The notes beneath the pieces are model-generated. The model was not told the origin of the DNA. It made no database searches and saw only the letters and a list, made by a program, of their open reading frames with translations. Positions 45,888 to 57,537 of a stretch of DNA of 57,537 bases are shown piece after piece. The translations under genes were made by a program, and so were the position numbers. Origin of the DNA: Jaapia argillacea MUCL 33604 (taxonomy: Eukaryota; Basidiomycota; Agaricomycetes; Jaapiales; Jaapiaceae); contig KL197767.1 of assembly GCA_000697665.1 (NCBI GenBank), forward strand, positions 1-57,537, read 5' to 3'. How positions within the stretch are numbered: position 1 is the first letter of the stretch; each line of letters starts with the position of its first letter.

Positions 45888-47249
45888 TCTCCCTTGCTTT
45901 GGACTAGCTCCCCCCATAATACCCTCCACTCTGCTGTAACTGTAGTATCTTTTCAATACGACCGTGGGCACTTACTTAATACCCATGCAAACCTATCCAC
46001 GTTTTCTATCTATATCTATATGAGAAATCAAGGATTTTGTCTCGAGACAAACGCTGAGACAAACATTGCCGTGGCGGTTGTGGCGATTGTGAATTTGTGG
46101 CGGGTAGCTCCAGCAATCTAATCGCTTGCGCCCCTCAACTTGGTGTACTTCTACAACCTCCTGGTGTTCTCGGGTCTTAGAGCATGGATTTAGCCTGACT
46201 TTTTTCTCTCTAGTGAAGTTATCTCCCCTCGTAGACAAGCCTTGAGGTCTTCAGAATTCTCAAGCTCGACCGTCGTTTGCTAGCTTGGCAGTCTGGGGCG
46301 TCAAAGATCTCATGGTTCCTGATACTCTCTCCATCTTCTGCACGAGTTCCTCCAGTGCCATTGATGTTTCTCGGCATAATTCATCACGCTTGCTCCATAT
46401 TCCTGGTGGCCAGAATCTGGGATGTCTGTAGCTGCCTTAAATCAGTAGCCCCAACACAACGAGCTCATCACACGGTCGGTGCTCTGGCGTTCGTGTGTGT
46501 ATGTGAGTTACTCTGTCTGACCCGCGATCAACGTTTTGTCTCGGATCAGGTTTGCAGGATGTAATATTGCTCGGATTTTGCACAGGATACCGGGATACGA
46601 AATAGCTGCATGAACCAAGCCAGACTCGTCATCACGATGCTCTCTCGGATTAAGAAAAAGGGTGATCCCATTGGCTCCCTTCTCATCCTACCTTTGCGCG
46701 AGTGCATCGTCGATGCCACTTGCGTCTCATAGGAGGTATGGGTGGATTCTTCTGAACAACTGGGGCGTGTGTAAGTCATCAATTTCCCGTCAATCCCCTG
46801 AGTCTGGCTGCTGGCATCTAGATTTTCTCAAAGTGATGGGTGCCTTTCGATGCAAGAACCTGATGTAGAGGAGAATATTTTACCGAGCTGTCACCTCCAG
46901 TGGACCTAGGAGCAGCCAATCAAACATTAGCTGCGAAGAAGCCGCTACTTCTAATGTTGTAACTCAGTTGTAGATCATGCTATCTTATGCGGTACTTGAA
47001 CTTCAATTATATTCCAATGGCATCGCCACGGGTTTCTGCTAGTAATGCAAACTGGTACTTGTGATAGACAATGTAACGTTCACAAAAGCCACAAACCACG
47101 CGAGCGATGGTTCAGCAGCCTGCAACCTCCATTCCGTGTCATCTTAAGTATCAAACACTTGCTCCCGAATGTCTCTCTGCTACCACCTCCAAGACTGCCT
47201 ATTTCTCCGAGAAGTAAGCTCTAGCCTCAATTTGGCGATGAATGTGCTG
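45888..47249. other. Intergenic, no gene recognised
   Basis: About 1.36 kb between two convergently transcribed genes. Only short frames; nothing with splice and promoter support. Confidence 0.5.
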
Positions 47250-49994
47250 TCATTCATCCTCCTCCTCCTCCTCCTCTTCAGCCAAGGGATGCATGGTTTT
47301 AGGAATCCTTCGGAGCAAGATTGCCTGGGGTCCTCGGAAGAACCTTTCGTTGAAAGCAATGTGAACCACGGGAGTGCCAGAGAAGCCGGGCAATTCTGTC
47401 CAAGGCCTACAGACGACGTCGGTACGCCATATTCGTCCCTGCTCCGCGTATGGCAGCCACCAGAGCTTATTGAAATGTTGGAGGACCTCTGACCTGACAA
47501 GCCTCACGTGAGGCCTCGACAATCGAGCCATGGCATTTTGCCAGGTCTTGAAGTAGAGGCAGGAATTGTAGTTCTGCTTCTTACCCTCAGATACATTGAA
47601 TCCTGTGGGAAACAGCCTGTCGAAGAGCGCTATCCAGTCCAAGGCATCAATAACCCTGAATTGTATACGTTCGAATATCCCGGCCATATTGAACGTTTTG
47701 AAGAGTGCAGTGGTGGAATTGAGTCTCTCCTCCATTGACATGTGGGTGTGGGTGCCCTCTGCCACGGTCCTCTTGTTTGGTGCTTTGAACATGATCTCTG
47801 GGACAAACTGACGCCACACCAACTCCAGGGTCTCATCGATGTCCATGTCCTCTCCGGCATCCGCATTCTGCCTCTCCATGTCTTTCCCTTGGGGCTTCAC
47901 CAGGGGTTTCAACCTCACACCCCGGTCAGAGAACCGGAACTGCACCTGCTCACCCGGAGGTGGGGAATGATCGCGCAGTTCTCGAACGTCAGGCATGACC
48001 CTGTTTCGTCTGTTGTTCACCCGATGTGATATTCGATAATCCTCCTGGTGGGCGCCAGACCCTACTTTGACGTCTGAGAACGCTGCGGCCAACTCCTTCA
48101 TGCTGTTCGTGGAGTAAAGTCTGGACAGTTCGTGTGCTGTGATCATACGATCCTCTCCTTCCTCAAAGCCAGGCAATCTGTAGCATGAGTTGCCTTCGTC
48201 GACCGTCACATCATTGATGAAGTAAGCCCCACGGTCGAAAAACTGGGGCACGAGGTCGGAGATATCCTCATCTTCGTTGGACTCGATGTGGTGGGAGAAT
48301 CCCCGCACCAGCTTCACGATTTCTATGTTATCCTCGCCTTGGCGAAAAATCATCCCATTGAGCATCCAAACTGCAATCGCTCCAAGGCCCAAGGATTGCT
48401 TCCACATTCGGCTCTGACTGCTGGCCACCTGCAGCTCGCGGAATACGTAGTGTAACGCAGCGACGCGATAGAAACGGTAGGCCCTGGACAAGTTCATGAC
48501 AGGTTTAGTCCCGAACGACGAGAATAATCAAGTAAAGTAAGCTCACCACCACTGCTCTGCTGGAAGTGCCACCACCGCCTCCTCCAAAAAACCATCCGGT
48601 AGTTCAGTCAGATGTTCTCTCGAGGTGCTCAACGTAGCCCTGACCTCCAGCCTTGTACAACCAGGCACTTGGGTTTCATTCTGGGAACAATCTCCGAACA
48701 CTGAGCTGATCTGCTGCACATCTCTCAGCAGACCCTTCATGTTCATAGGAAGGAGATCGGAGGGGAAATGACGTCGGAAAGCTCCGGAGTGAAGCTGGTA
48801 TGTGGCACACTTGTCGGTCGTGTAGGCATGAAGGTAGACAATTGAGTCGTTCCTCCCGGCGGTTTTCGGCTGGACTCTGAAACCAGCAAAATCTCCCAAT
48901 AAGCTTGTCCTGTCCACTTTAAACCTTTTCCCATTGACGAGCCGCTCCGCGGCTCCAGGGACACTCTTGGGAAGGCAAACTTTGACCATCTGGGTGTGTG
49001 CCACCTCGAGCCACTGGAGGACGTGGTCTGGGTAGCTGATCTCGTAACCGACATCTATCCACCACTCCGAAGGGTCAATGAGGTCTGTATAGAGGAACTG
49101 ACAAAGGTCATCCAAGCTGATATTCCTATCCAGCAGCTCGGTGCCATCATGTCCGTGAGAGCCCTTGGTTCCCCTGACTTCGTGGAGGTAAAAGCTGTCC
49201 CGAAAGTCTGGGATCTCTTCAAGCCGGTCTCTGAACTCTGTGTTGAAACGAGCCATATCCATCACGGAGATATCCAATGCGCCCATATGGAGCAAACCCT
49301 GCCTGTCCTGGTACAGTTTGAAGGCTGCATCATAGCTCACAGGCCATCGAGCTAGTGAATCCGGCACCACAACCCTCACAGCTTCACGTATGCACAAGTT
49401 GTAGAGCTGCCGGCGATGGTCCTGAGTTATGGGTTTTGGTTCTGAGCCGTAGAGTCTGGGAAAGAAAAGCCGAACGCAGGCCCTCCCAACCTTTCCCAAA
49501 GCCAGGTGGGGTATCAGGTGTAGCGAAACACTCAAATCCGCACCCTGGTCATTCACCGTGTCAGAGGAAGACTGTGAAAAAATTGGCATGCCACTCACAG
49601 GAGCATTGGGTACTAGCCCAGTCAAATAGTTTGTCTTCTTCAGCTCATCGCTGAAAGGGCTCACTGGGTATATCGAGATAGCAAGGTTGAAGGGCAAATC
49701 CTTCGTGATACCTATCAAGGAGTCGTAGTCACGAGAGATGTTGACCATGGAGTGGTCAATTGGCGCCAGGCCAGACCTGGCGTTGATCGTCACACGCTTC
49801 TGAATCCTACCGAGATCGTCGGCGGGGTCGCCGTCCTCGGTCTCTCGATCATCGAGCTCCCATGATCTTCCCGATAGCATTAAACCGACAAACTCGTCCA
49901 ACCGACCGCTCTGCAGCAAGTTGCGGCCCCTCGTATTGAACTGTCGTAAGGTTAGTTGGAGGAGCGGGAGGGTTTCGTCAGGGTAACATAACAT
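47250..49994 (-). CDS. 893-aa protein of an unrecognised family
   Basis: Two exons, 49994-48547 and 48483-47250, with a 63-nt intron (GTGAGC...CCAG) splicing at TGG-TG/G, give 893 aa. I recognise no known domain. Notable blocks: FNTRGRNLLQSGRLDEFV, ARFNTEFRDRLEEIPDF, DSFYLHEVRGTKGSH, EWWIDVGYEISYPDHVLQWL, LGDFAGFRVQPKTAGR, RAYRFYRVAALHYVFRELQ and, near the end, WWLPYAEQGRIWRTDVV. It ends with a Glu/Asp tail encoded by a CTC trinucleotide run (47251-47277). No signal peptide or membrane segment. The general look matches multi-copy Agaricomycete proteins I have seen annotated only as hypothetical. Long intact exons argue that it is a live gene. Confidence 0.74.
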
Positions 49995-50803
49995 AGTGAT
50001 GTTGGAGCCTTATGGCAGGCTATTGGCGCTTTAAGAAGTAAGGTGGGATGGGAGGAAAGAGCTGAGAGTTGCGGGGAATGAGCAGGGTTTATGTAGCCAC
50101 AACGGTGGCATCTGAGTTTCAAAAGAAGGTGGCGAGACACGATGCTCACCCCCGCCCCCAACTCAGATATCGTGGACTATTGTATAGAATGACCGTAGCC
50201 TACATATTCGCCCATATCGTTCGTAGTTTATAGACTCGCTTGCGAGTAGGCAAACCGTTGACCCCTAAAGAGGGCGGAGCCTAACAGTGACGCGAGGACA
50301 TGTTTAGGTGTGAATAGCGAGCAGCAAGCCTAATACACAATCATATTCTTAATCACAAAACGTCTTGCAGGAATCCTGGGACAGGACCTCGTATCCTCCC
50401 CGGGAAGCAACGAGGGCAATATGCTCGCCGGTTGCTACCTATTGGCCCCGCACTACCCACACGCAGTGGACCAGTGCTTGTCACGAACGACCTTAAGAGA
50501 GTGGACGCCGAAACGGTCACGGACAATGTAGCGTTACCCACAGAGTCTAGCGGAGGTTGGTTCCAACAATGTGGAGACGTTGGGTTGCCGGACCACATAA
50601 TGGGTCGGCAATTGGAGACCAGTGACGCGGGAACCGGAGCACACAGAGGGGAGGGAGCCCCTTTCGCTGGATGGGTTACGGTACTTGATTGTAATGTCTA
50701 CCATAGGGCGCTGCCCTGAAGGACAATAAATTGGAATTCAAAAAAAGGGCGGAGCCATGGGTGGATTCTCCCCGAACCGAGAAGTGAGTTCATCGACATC
50801 GGA
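49995..50803. other. Intergenic, no gene recognised
   Basis: Promoter side of the 893-aa gene (minus-strand TACATAAACC near 50090) and the degenerate downstream end of SNF2-like copy 2. Medium frames at 50353-50719 lie on both strands and look like shadows of unconstrained sequence. Confidence 0.45.
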
Positions 50804-52774
50804 TTATCGGACCCTTCTTCTCGACAACCTGATCGATGTCCTGTCGTGTGCCAAAGGCAGCTTCGTTGCAGTTAACGTCGACAATCCGTTGGGAGACGAA
50901 ACGCTCCGATGGCGCTTGCGATGGCTATGATCATCCGCATCGGTGCGCTTCTGTCCTGAGCGCCACATCCTCCCGATCAACTGGTGACCATCCGTTGCAG
51001 ACCAGGTCGTGTCCTCAAGGTTGCAGTCAGCCAATTACCCGAGTGATAACTTCATGGAAGTAATGCTCACCGCGATGATCATGATGATGGCCCTGAACAA
51101 GTTCAACCCAACTTGGGCGGCTCCCGAAATGATGCAAACCCGAGGCCCGTCGATGGCGTTGAATTTGTCCTGGGCTGCCTTTCGCTTGGCAATACTCATG
51201 GAACCGTTAATGAAGCAAATATCCTTCTCCGCGACCCCCAACAAAGGAAGCACCTGCCATGGAATGAGTGAGGTCGCGGCCAAAACCAATCGGAATGAAG
51301 GATCTACTAACCACCTTGATCAAACCATTTGCGGGGGACCAAGAACAATAAATGATGATTTTATCTGGCGGGGCACCCTCGGGAGAGTGATGAAACTGAA
51401 ATGATTTGTCCTCCACGAGTATATTTTTCTGGGCGTCGAATTTCAGAGGCGCAGCGTCGTTGTTGGCCAAGTGATGAACGCATATCGTAGCAGTCGCGCT
51501 TATCTTCGTCGAGGGTTGCTTCTCGTACTCTTCCAGCGATTTGGGTAAGCTGGTGCCATTCGGGTGCCACCAAATAAGCTCACGGCGAATGGGCAAGTAG
51601 ATATTCTGGAAGAGACGGCGTCAGAGCCAGATCCCGATGACAAGATAAAAAACCTCACCGTTCCGACGTTTTTTCGCGCTATGTTAGGGGTTTGGATGAG
51701 CAGGTCCACCAACGTGTTCAACTTCTCCAGCTCCCAGTGATGTGGGGTGAGTTGGATGATAGGCTCGCCATTGAGATCCACAGTATGCTTTGTCCTACGC
51801 AACGCTACACCAGCAAAGCGGCGATGCATTGACTTTATAGCCAGAGAAGCCTCCTTCCGTTGGTTCCCTGGTTTGTTCGCTTCCTTGGCGAAGTCAGACT
51901 TGTAGTCCTTGTGGTCGTTGCGCTCCCCACGCCTAGGCACCACGGAGGGATTGCGCTTGTCCAAGACAAAAATTCGGATGAAGTCGCTTTGCAGCGCCTG
52001 AAATGTGTGGATGAGCATGAGGCCTCGCAAACCTACAGAAATCTCACCGCAGATGTGATGATCAAAATTCTCCGATGCAGGACAAACATGAGGAACTTCT
52101 TGGAGGCTATCAATATTTGGTAGAATTGATCTCGAGTGTCACTAGAATCCGATACGGCTGTAACATGGAACGCACCCGGGATGAGGAATCGATTGCACTC
52201 GCCCAACCACTGCCTGTGGAGGCCAACAGGCACCCCAAAGAGAGCTCCCTCATCCGAAAGTGATCCCCGAGCGCCAACGGAACATTTTATGTTATCTTTG
52301 CACGTCATTAGCCTCAGGACCTTCTTCAAATGGTCGAAGTTGTCAGATGTTTGCTGGGCCAGCATGGCATGAGGAATTGCTTACCTTGCCCTGGGCGATC
52401 AACTCATGTTGGTAAAGATGGCCCTCTCTCTTGAGCAACACCCTATCCCAAACGTCGTGCCGGTCCCAACGGTCCCAATAAACACATTTCATCCCTGCCG
52501 CTCGACCTGCTCCGCCGTTTTCATCGACCTCGTTCAAGCAAGCGGCCTTCTCGTCGTTGGTTATCAGCGTGAAATCACGACTTGCAAATACATGGATCAC
52601 ATTCAAGTCGGCAGCGTCGACATCGGATGAAGGCTGAGTGCCGGGATAACGTGGTGGGTGGGTTCTTATGATCCATTCATCCCAACCCCCGAGACCTGAG
52701 GTCAAATAATCCATCCCCCAATAGGATGGCGTCGATAGCTCGAGCAAAGCTTGAGCAAAGGTGTATGGGGTCAT
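50804..52774 (-). pseudogene. SNF2-like paralogue lacking motifs I, II and III
   Basis: Starts MTPYTFAQALLELSTP, close to the SNF2 gene at 37696. From HELIAQGK it goes almost directly to GARGSLSDEGALFGVPVG, so the region carrying GxGKT is absent. After ITSA/ALQSDFIRIF it reads NPSVVPRRGERNDHKDY, skipping the DEIH and TATP segment, and then continues VALRRTKHTVD, IIIYCSWSPANGL, ISGAAQVGLNL and HQLIGRMWRSGQK. Both losses keep the reading frame, and the remaining splice sites are intact except that the first intron would be only 31 nt (GTAAGC...CCAG). After motif VI the frame departs from the paralogue and no Ser/Lys tail follows. It cannot be a working ATPase. Whether it is a decaying pseudogene or an expressed ATPase-less protein is open; I file it as pseudogene for the missing core. 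Confidence 0.68.
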
Positions 52775-53707
52775 CTATTCAAGCGTCAGTTGTGGGCACT
52801 CGAAGTCAACTGTGTTTTTATGACTCACGAGAAAGCCAAAGACCCGAATGGGCATTCCCAATTCCAAGCCTGACACCAGCCAAACGGATGAGTGCGCGAG
52901 GCGCAGGCAGAAAACAAGGCTTCAAAACGTATAGGGTACGGAGAAGTAGCAGGACGAGTTAAACATGTCCTTGATGAAGTGGGCAACCCGCCATACCCCC
53001 ACTCCGCTGGGTCCATCCATCCATCAGCTTCTCTGCCTCCGCAACCCGGCCACGGAACAAAACACATTCAGGGCAATCAGTCATTTGGGTGTTGCCGTTT
53101 TGTGAACATTTGCCACTGATTTATCTGCCCGATCGCTCTCACACACACGAACCTCGTGCACCCAATTACAGTCAACGACGGAGAGGCTGCGAATCCCCAC
53201 GGCTCAGCCCGAGAATTCTCTGTGATCCTCTCGATCACCGAGTCGCAACAGTCCAATACGACGCAATGCAAAAGCTTGAACAAAGTAGACCTCCGTGCTC
53301 CTCTTGCTGCAGCCGCTTCCCGCGTGGGCAAGGGGAGACACCCCGTCGGTGAGCCTGTGCGTTCAACCACTGCCGACTCGGAGGACTCGGAGATCTTCCG
53401 AGAGTTTGAACTCCCGAAAGACGACAGGGATGACGAAACGAAATACTAGTAGTTCCTGGTCACAGAATAGGATCCCCCAGTGAAAAGTCGGCCTGACAGA
53501 ATTGAGCTATGTAGGATCTTGCCTATAACTTGAATAAGGGACCAACGAGCTGCTAAATCGAGCCAGAAGGTTTTCCGCATCATCACGAAAGGTGAGCTTA
53601 TGGAACAACTTGGTCACGTGCCCCACATCTCATCTGTCCTCTGACTACTCGGAGTCAACGTCCTACCTGCCCCAAACGACTTATGATTCTTTCGCGGCTG
53701 TGTGAAC
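52775..53707. other. Upstream region of SNF2-like copy 2, coding-like stretch
   Basis: A probable 5' exon of copy 2 (MPIRVFGFL, GTGAGT donor near 52828) lies here. A plus-strand frame at 53156-53449 ends ADSEDSEIFREFELPKDD and looks more protein-like than chance, but it has no ATG or splice support. Confidence 0.35.
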
Positions 53708-54321
53708 ATGGTTCGTCTCTCTACCACCGCCATCTCCACTATCATGATCTCTACATGGTCCGTGCACCGAGATCCACCACGACTGTCCCTCTCCGCTGCT
53801 CTCCCCCGTCCAGATGCAAGAAACCCACCCACTTCTTGCCTGAAATTTGCCCTTCGTATCGCGGATTCATGACCGGCAAATGAGCCACCACGTCAAATTA
53901 GAGGAACTGGACTCCCCGGCCTTACTACAAGTCGCTGTATCGCAAGCACGCCAATACGACGTGACGGTACACCTCCCTTGGATCGAGTCGGAGTCGCCAC
54001 CAGGCTCAACGCCGTTATATGCGTGCCCGATTTTTAAAGGTAGCCCTGTTGTGCTCTGGTGACGTTGCCAGACCATCCACAGGATGTATGCCCTTCCCTC
54101 CCCTCTAAAATTTTACCGTTGAAAGGCTCAGGGTTCTTATACGCAACTTTCCGATTCGAGCGTCGCAAACCTGCCCTAGGTGTCTTTACACTAAGGCAAT
54201 ATATGCTGGTGAGTGCCTTTGGCCTTCCGATGCCATGCTTAATATTGATATGCTATTTTCTCAGTTACCAGTTGCCCAAGGTGCCATTCGGGAAAGCTTA
54301 CGTCGGTGGAAGGGAACTTAG
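53708..54321 (+). CDS. Possible small multi-exon gene, unknown
   Basis: An ATG at 53708 opens MVRLSTTAISTIMISTWSVH. Later plus-strand stretches look coding: VKLEELDSPALLQVAVSQA (about 53887-53943), GFLYATFRFERRKPALGVF (about 54130-54190), then a GTGAGT donor at about 54209, a CTCAG acceptor at 54264 and LPVAQGAIRESLRRW to a TAG at 54321. Only the last intron joins cleanly; the earlier joints do not keep frame in any arrangement I found. No domain recognised. Confidence 0.25.
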
Positions 54322-55012
54322 AGATCCAAATGGGAGGGTATGATATCTGGTATGGGGATTCCGGGGTGGGTGTGTATTGTGGCAATATGGTACCTAGTGT
54401 ATACAGTGAATATATGCCATTATAATGCTAACTTGATCCGAGCCAAACCGAGCTGAAGCTACCAGCCAACCCCTGAGAGTGGCAAGCACCATCAGGACTC
54501 GATCCCGCTCGATCCCAGTTCTCATTTATGTAACCAAAAAACTTGCAGTTGATTTGTGCATATCCAACCAAGATCGACACGAAGAACACACCAAGGAAGT
54601 GCGCATGATGACCCAACGAATTGCATGTACTAAGTCAGCCATGGTGAGAAGCGAGTTGAGTTGCATGATTCTCAACTCGAGAGTGCATCGCAGACAGAAG
54701 AATAGATTTGATTAATCTCTATATGAATAGAGCCGGTATGCATTTCTACGCGACAGGGGGAGTAAGCTAAGTCGAGAAAAAACTAGCCTGGGGGGCTATG
54801 TTCACAACCCACCAAACATACTCTCCCCGCCAGCATACTGTGGTAACGCGATAATTGTCAATGGGTATGTGGGTATGAGCAGATGCACAAGGGGGTGGGG
54901 CAATCAGCAGGGTATGGTTAGGGCGGAGGGGAAGGTTATCGATCGATTGTCGAGGATGAGAATGAGAATGGGAGTCGGAAGTGGTTTTCGGTGGAAGGTC
55001 AAATAAGTCGTG
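54322..55012. other. Intergenic, no gene recognised
   Basis: Short frames only. No repeat or promoter stands out. Confidence 0.5.
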
Positions 55013-56623
55013 TCAGCGACAAAATAGCCGTGACAACAAGACTTCACTCACCAAACCTTCCGCAGTCGGTACCTCATCATCATCATCGACCGCGACATCC
55101 CTTCCTCCCTTCCTCTCCTTCCCCTCCTCGGGCGTAGGAATCACTCTATCCCCCTCCAACCTCTCCCTCAAAGCCGAAGCGATCCTACCACCTCTGTGTA
55201 AATATTGCATCTGCGCCAATGTAGGAGAAAGTAAGCCAGGGCTGGAAGGTGCGGGGATAACGAGAGCGGGCGAAGATAATGGGGAGCCAAAGTCCGTATG
55301 GAGGATAGGGGAGGGGGCAGCGAGTTGGAGAGGAGCTGGACGACAATCCTCTTTGCTGGGTCGTAACGGTGACAAGTTGAGAGCAGGGGGTAGGTGAAGT
55401 GAAGATGTCTCCGTTAGTGAAGAGACGGTTTAGGCTTTTCGGGAGGTGGTATCGAATCAGACGGGACAACTTCCGAATAAGTCGGCTCAAAGTGTTCGAG
55501 GCTCATCGCCTCCTCCTCCTTCATGACCTCCCCAATGCACACCTCACCCTCCTCTTTCCCCTCCTCCTTCTGCTCACTCTCTCCCAACACCCCACCCCTC
55601 CGCATAGCATCCCTCTCATGAATCACACGCTCGGCCTCGTACTCGCCCTCCCAACTCCAACACCCTCACCAAGTTTCCAACCCCCAGCCCCAAAATCACT
55701 CAACACAGGCGGAACTTCCATGCCCCACCATCTCCAGACGTCATAGAAAACCTCGACATCTTACTTCCCATCGGGGACCTAGAATACCCATAACTGTCAT
55801 AAATATCTGATGCTCCTTTCTGTTCTTCCCTGAAGTCGAGATCGGAGCGTCTGGGTTTGGTGAGGGGGGAGGTCGCCGGTTATTGGAGGGGAGAGGGAGT
55901 GTGGGGGTGGCGGAGTGATGTTGGGTTGGTGGGTGTTTCGGTTGTGAGGAGGTAGTCTTGAATGTGAGATTTAGAAGGTGTATCATGAGAAACGTCCATC
56001 GACTCCCAATCCCTAGTAGGCATGACAACATCCCTCCTCTCCCTCTCTCTGTCCTCAACCCCAAACCCATCACGCTGTCCAACCCCAAAGACACTCCAAC
56101 CCAATGCAAACAAACAAAACAAGCAGCTAGCGAAGTCCGTTCAGAGTTCATGTTCAAGCAAATGACAACAAGACGAGGGCAGGAAGGCCAATGGGATAGA
56201 TCGTCGTAGAGATATGCGAGCGCGCCGAAGTCGATGGGATGGCGCTGACACTCGGAACGACACATGCATTGGAGCTAGCGCTCACAACACTGGGGTTGTC
56301 GATGACTGAGGTGGGAGTTGAAGGCGGGACAATAAGAGTAGTAGGATGGATGGATGTAGCCATGATGCTTGGTGTGACGGTGGAGGAAGAGACCGAGCCG
56401 GAAGTAGTCGTAGTAGGTGGCACAGACGGGGTGTTGAAGTAGACGAGCTTGGTGTCTCGGAGGAAGATGCGCCCGCTTTTTGGTCAGACGAAGTGATGGC
56501 AGCGAAGGATGCCGAAGAAGAAATTGGTGTCGCAGGAGACAGCGAAGTCGAAGGCGCGATCGATATTGTCGGAGGAGCGGCGATGCATAGGTCGCTATCG
56601 TCCAGGATGTTGAGGTGAGTCAA
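55013..56623 (-). CDS. Probable single-pass membrane protein, Ser/Thr-rich ectodomain
   Basis: Minus-strand pieces read in order: a Ser/Thr/Pro-rich stretch (STSLSPATPISSSASF; VSSSTVTPSIMATSIHP) from about 56600 to 56200, and a hydrophobic segment (ALVLLSFA and, after a short gap, CLFCLFALGWSVFGVG, about 56115-56165). A basic and acidic juxtamembrane stretch follows (VEDRERERRDVV), then a tail with SKSHIQDYLL, ERVIHERDAMRRG and FEPTYSEVVPSD, and a last exon ending near 55013-55060. This layout (O-glycosylation-prone ectodomain, one membrane helix, disordered tail ending in a TYSEV-like motif) is common in fungal plasma-membrane proteins. The exon joints are not resolved, the splice site at the membrane segment is non-obvious, and the start is not established. 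Confidence 0.38.
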
Positions 56624-57237
56624 CCTTGTGAAGCGGAAGGCGCATAAACGTGTGGCCGTATTCCTGCAACATGGGGTCCCCTTCTGACATCTACGCCAAT
56701 TCGACCTTCAGGCTCCTGAGTGAGACTGAATCCTCTGGATTTCCGTATTCAGTCTTCCCCTGAGATCTCCAACGACACGATGTAAAGATGTGCCATCCTG
56801 TTAAACTCCATTAACTTGCACATGGCATCTCAGTGGGTGAAGACGAGGCGTAGAAGTGTAGAATACTTAGCAGGGATGATACTGTAGGAGCGATGTGCAG
56901 TGTTGATTACCGTTCACGCGTCGCTAGTGCGAAGGAGTCACAAGATCAGACGAGGAAATTGTTGACAATATGACAAACGTCTGTGAGTGCATCGACGAAG
57001 AATGGAAGGACCAAATTCCAGCTCTTCTTCCAGGAAAGCTTCTGGCCGCTCATCGACATCTAACGCCAGCTGTCTCGGCCTCAGTGCCGGCGCGTCGGTC
57101 ATGTGATTTAGTCCAGGTCAGGCGATCAGGTCGCGTCCAGTTTGTATGGCCAAGCTTGTTTCACGTGATGGCCATCAAACAAACCGACGTTCACAAACGT
57201 CCAACGCCTCAACTAGCTCCTTCAGCTTCAAATCAGT
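56624..57237. other. Intergenic, divergent promoter region
   Basis: Lies between the minus-strand membrane-protein candidate and the plus-strand gene at the window edge. Nothing else recognised. Confidence 0.5.
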
Positions 57238-57537
57238 ATGCCCGCCGATCGAAAGAAGTCCACACGCAATCTCACTGCAATCGCCAAACCAACTGGAAAG
57301 ATACAGTTGCGTGTGTTTATGGGCCTTACCAAAAGAAAATATACCGAGGTCTTTGTAAGTACTCCATATCACCGCCCTAGCCGCAACCTGTTGAGCTCAT
57401 GATGTTCTAGGAACCTGTTCGGGAACTGATGCGAAAGCATCTTGACTTCAATGTCACTTGGGCCTCCCAAGATTGGGACGCTCGTGCGGCATTTTCCCAG
57501 GCTGTGAGTCTCATTTTGTCATCTCATCTCTTCTGGC
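57238..57537 (+). CDS. 5' end of a gene cut by the window edge
   Basis: ATG at 57238 opens MPADRKKSTRNLTAIAKPTG, continuing with LRVFMGLTKRKYTEVF to a GTAAGT donor at 57355. After a 56-nt intron (acceptor TTCTAG, 57410) the frame continues EPVRELMRKHLDFNVTWASQ to a GTGAGT donor after 57503. Both joints keep frame, which supports a real gene. The product is not recognised; the start is basic and unstructured. Confidence 0.45.

Overview
The window looks like nuclear DNA of a filamentous basidiomycete, most likely an Agaricomycete. The evidence is many short GT-AG introns (about 50-75 nt), TATA boxes 30-85 bp upstream of start codons, F-box/LRR-like genes, SNF2-type genes broken by many introns, a degraded hAT-type transposase, and several large proteins of a kind I associate with multi-copy Agaricomycete families of unknown function. 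The species cannot be named. I saw no housekeeping gene, rRNA, tRNA or CRISPR array, so this appears to be an accessory, lineage-specific, repeat-bearing region. One ambiguous base is at 12109.

Layout. 1-1164: no gene, two small palindromes. About 1165-6072: a tandem array of roughly 58 units of 84 bp that runs directly into a decayed hAT-type transposase fragment (6099-6870, minus). 7926-22212: a dispersed cluster of five small coiled-coil genes, all on the minus strand and of one design: a Ser/Pro-rich or charged N-terminal part, a phase-0 intron, then a coiled coil of about 107-137 residues. Four have a TATA box next to a GAGG-C-GCAC-like element and the fifth has a weaker version. A small plus-strand gene (11301-11967), a gene with an RNase H1 N-terminal-like (hybrid-binding) domain (17065-18226) and a possible decayed sixth member (19244-19429) lie among them. 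19480-21000 is a G-rich tract with a pair of inverted repeat arms.

24260-32278: two paralogous F-box/LRR-like genes on opposite strands (24260-25838 plus, 30570-32278 minus) flank a frame-damaged gene with a possible 2OG-Fe(II) oxygenase-like C-terminal half (26339-28561) and a degenerate minisatellite (29413-29870). 32753-37696: a full-length SNF2-family ATPase gene. 38777-41590 and 42963-45887: two tandem paralogues (918 and up to about 954 aa) of an unrecognised family. 47250-49994: an 893-aa unrecognised protein. 50804-52774: a second SNF2-like gene that has lost, in frame, the segments carrying motif I and motifs II-III. 53708-57537: three weakly supported genes, including a probable single-pass membrane protein and a gene cut by the window edge.

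How it fits together. Nothing here resembles a metabolic pathway. The pattern is duplicated, fast-diverging gene families beside decayed transposon sequence and methylation-scarred satellite. The two most interesting loci are the coiled-coil cluster with its shared upstream element and the SNF2-like paralogue without its ATPase motifs. Functions proposed for them are inference.
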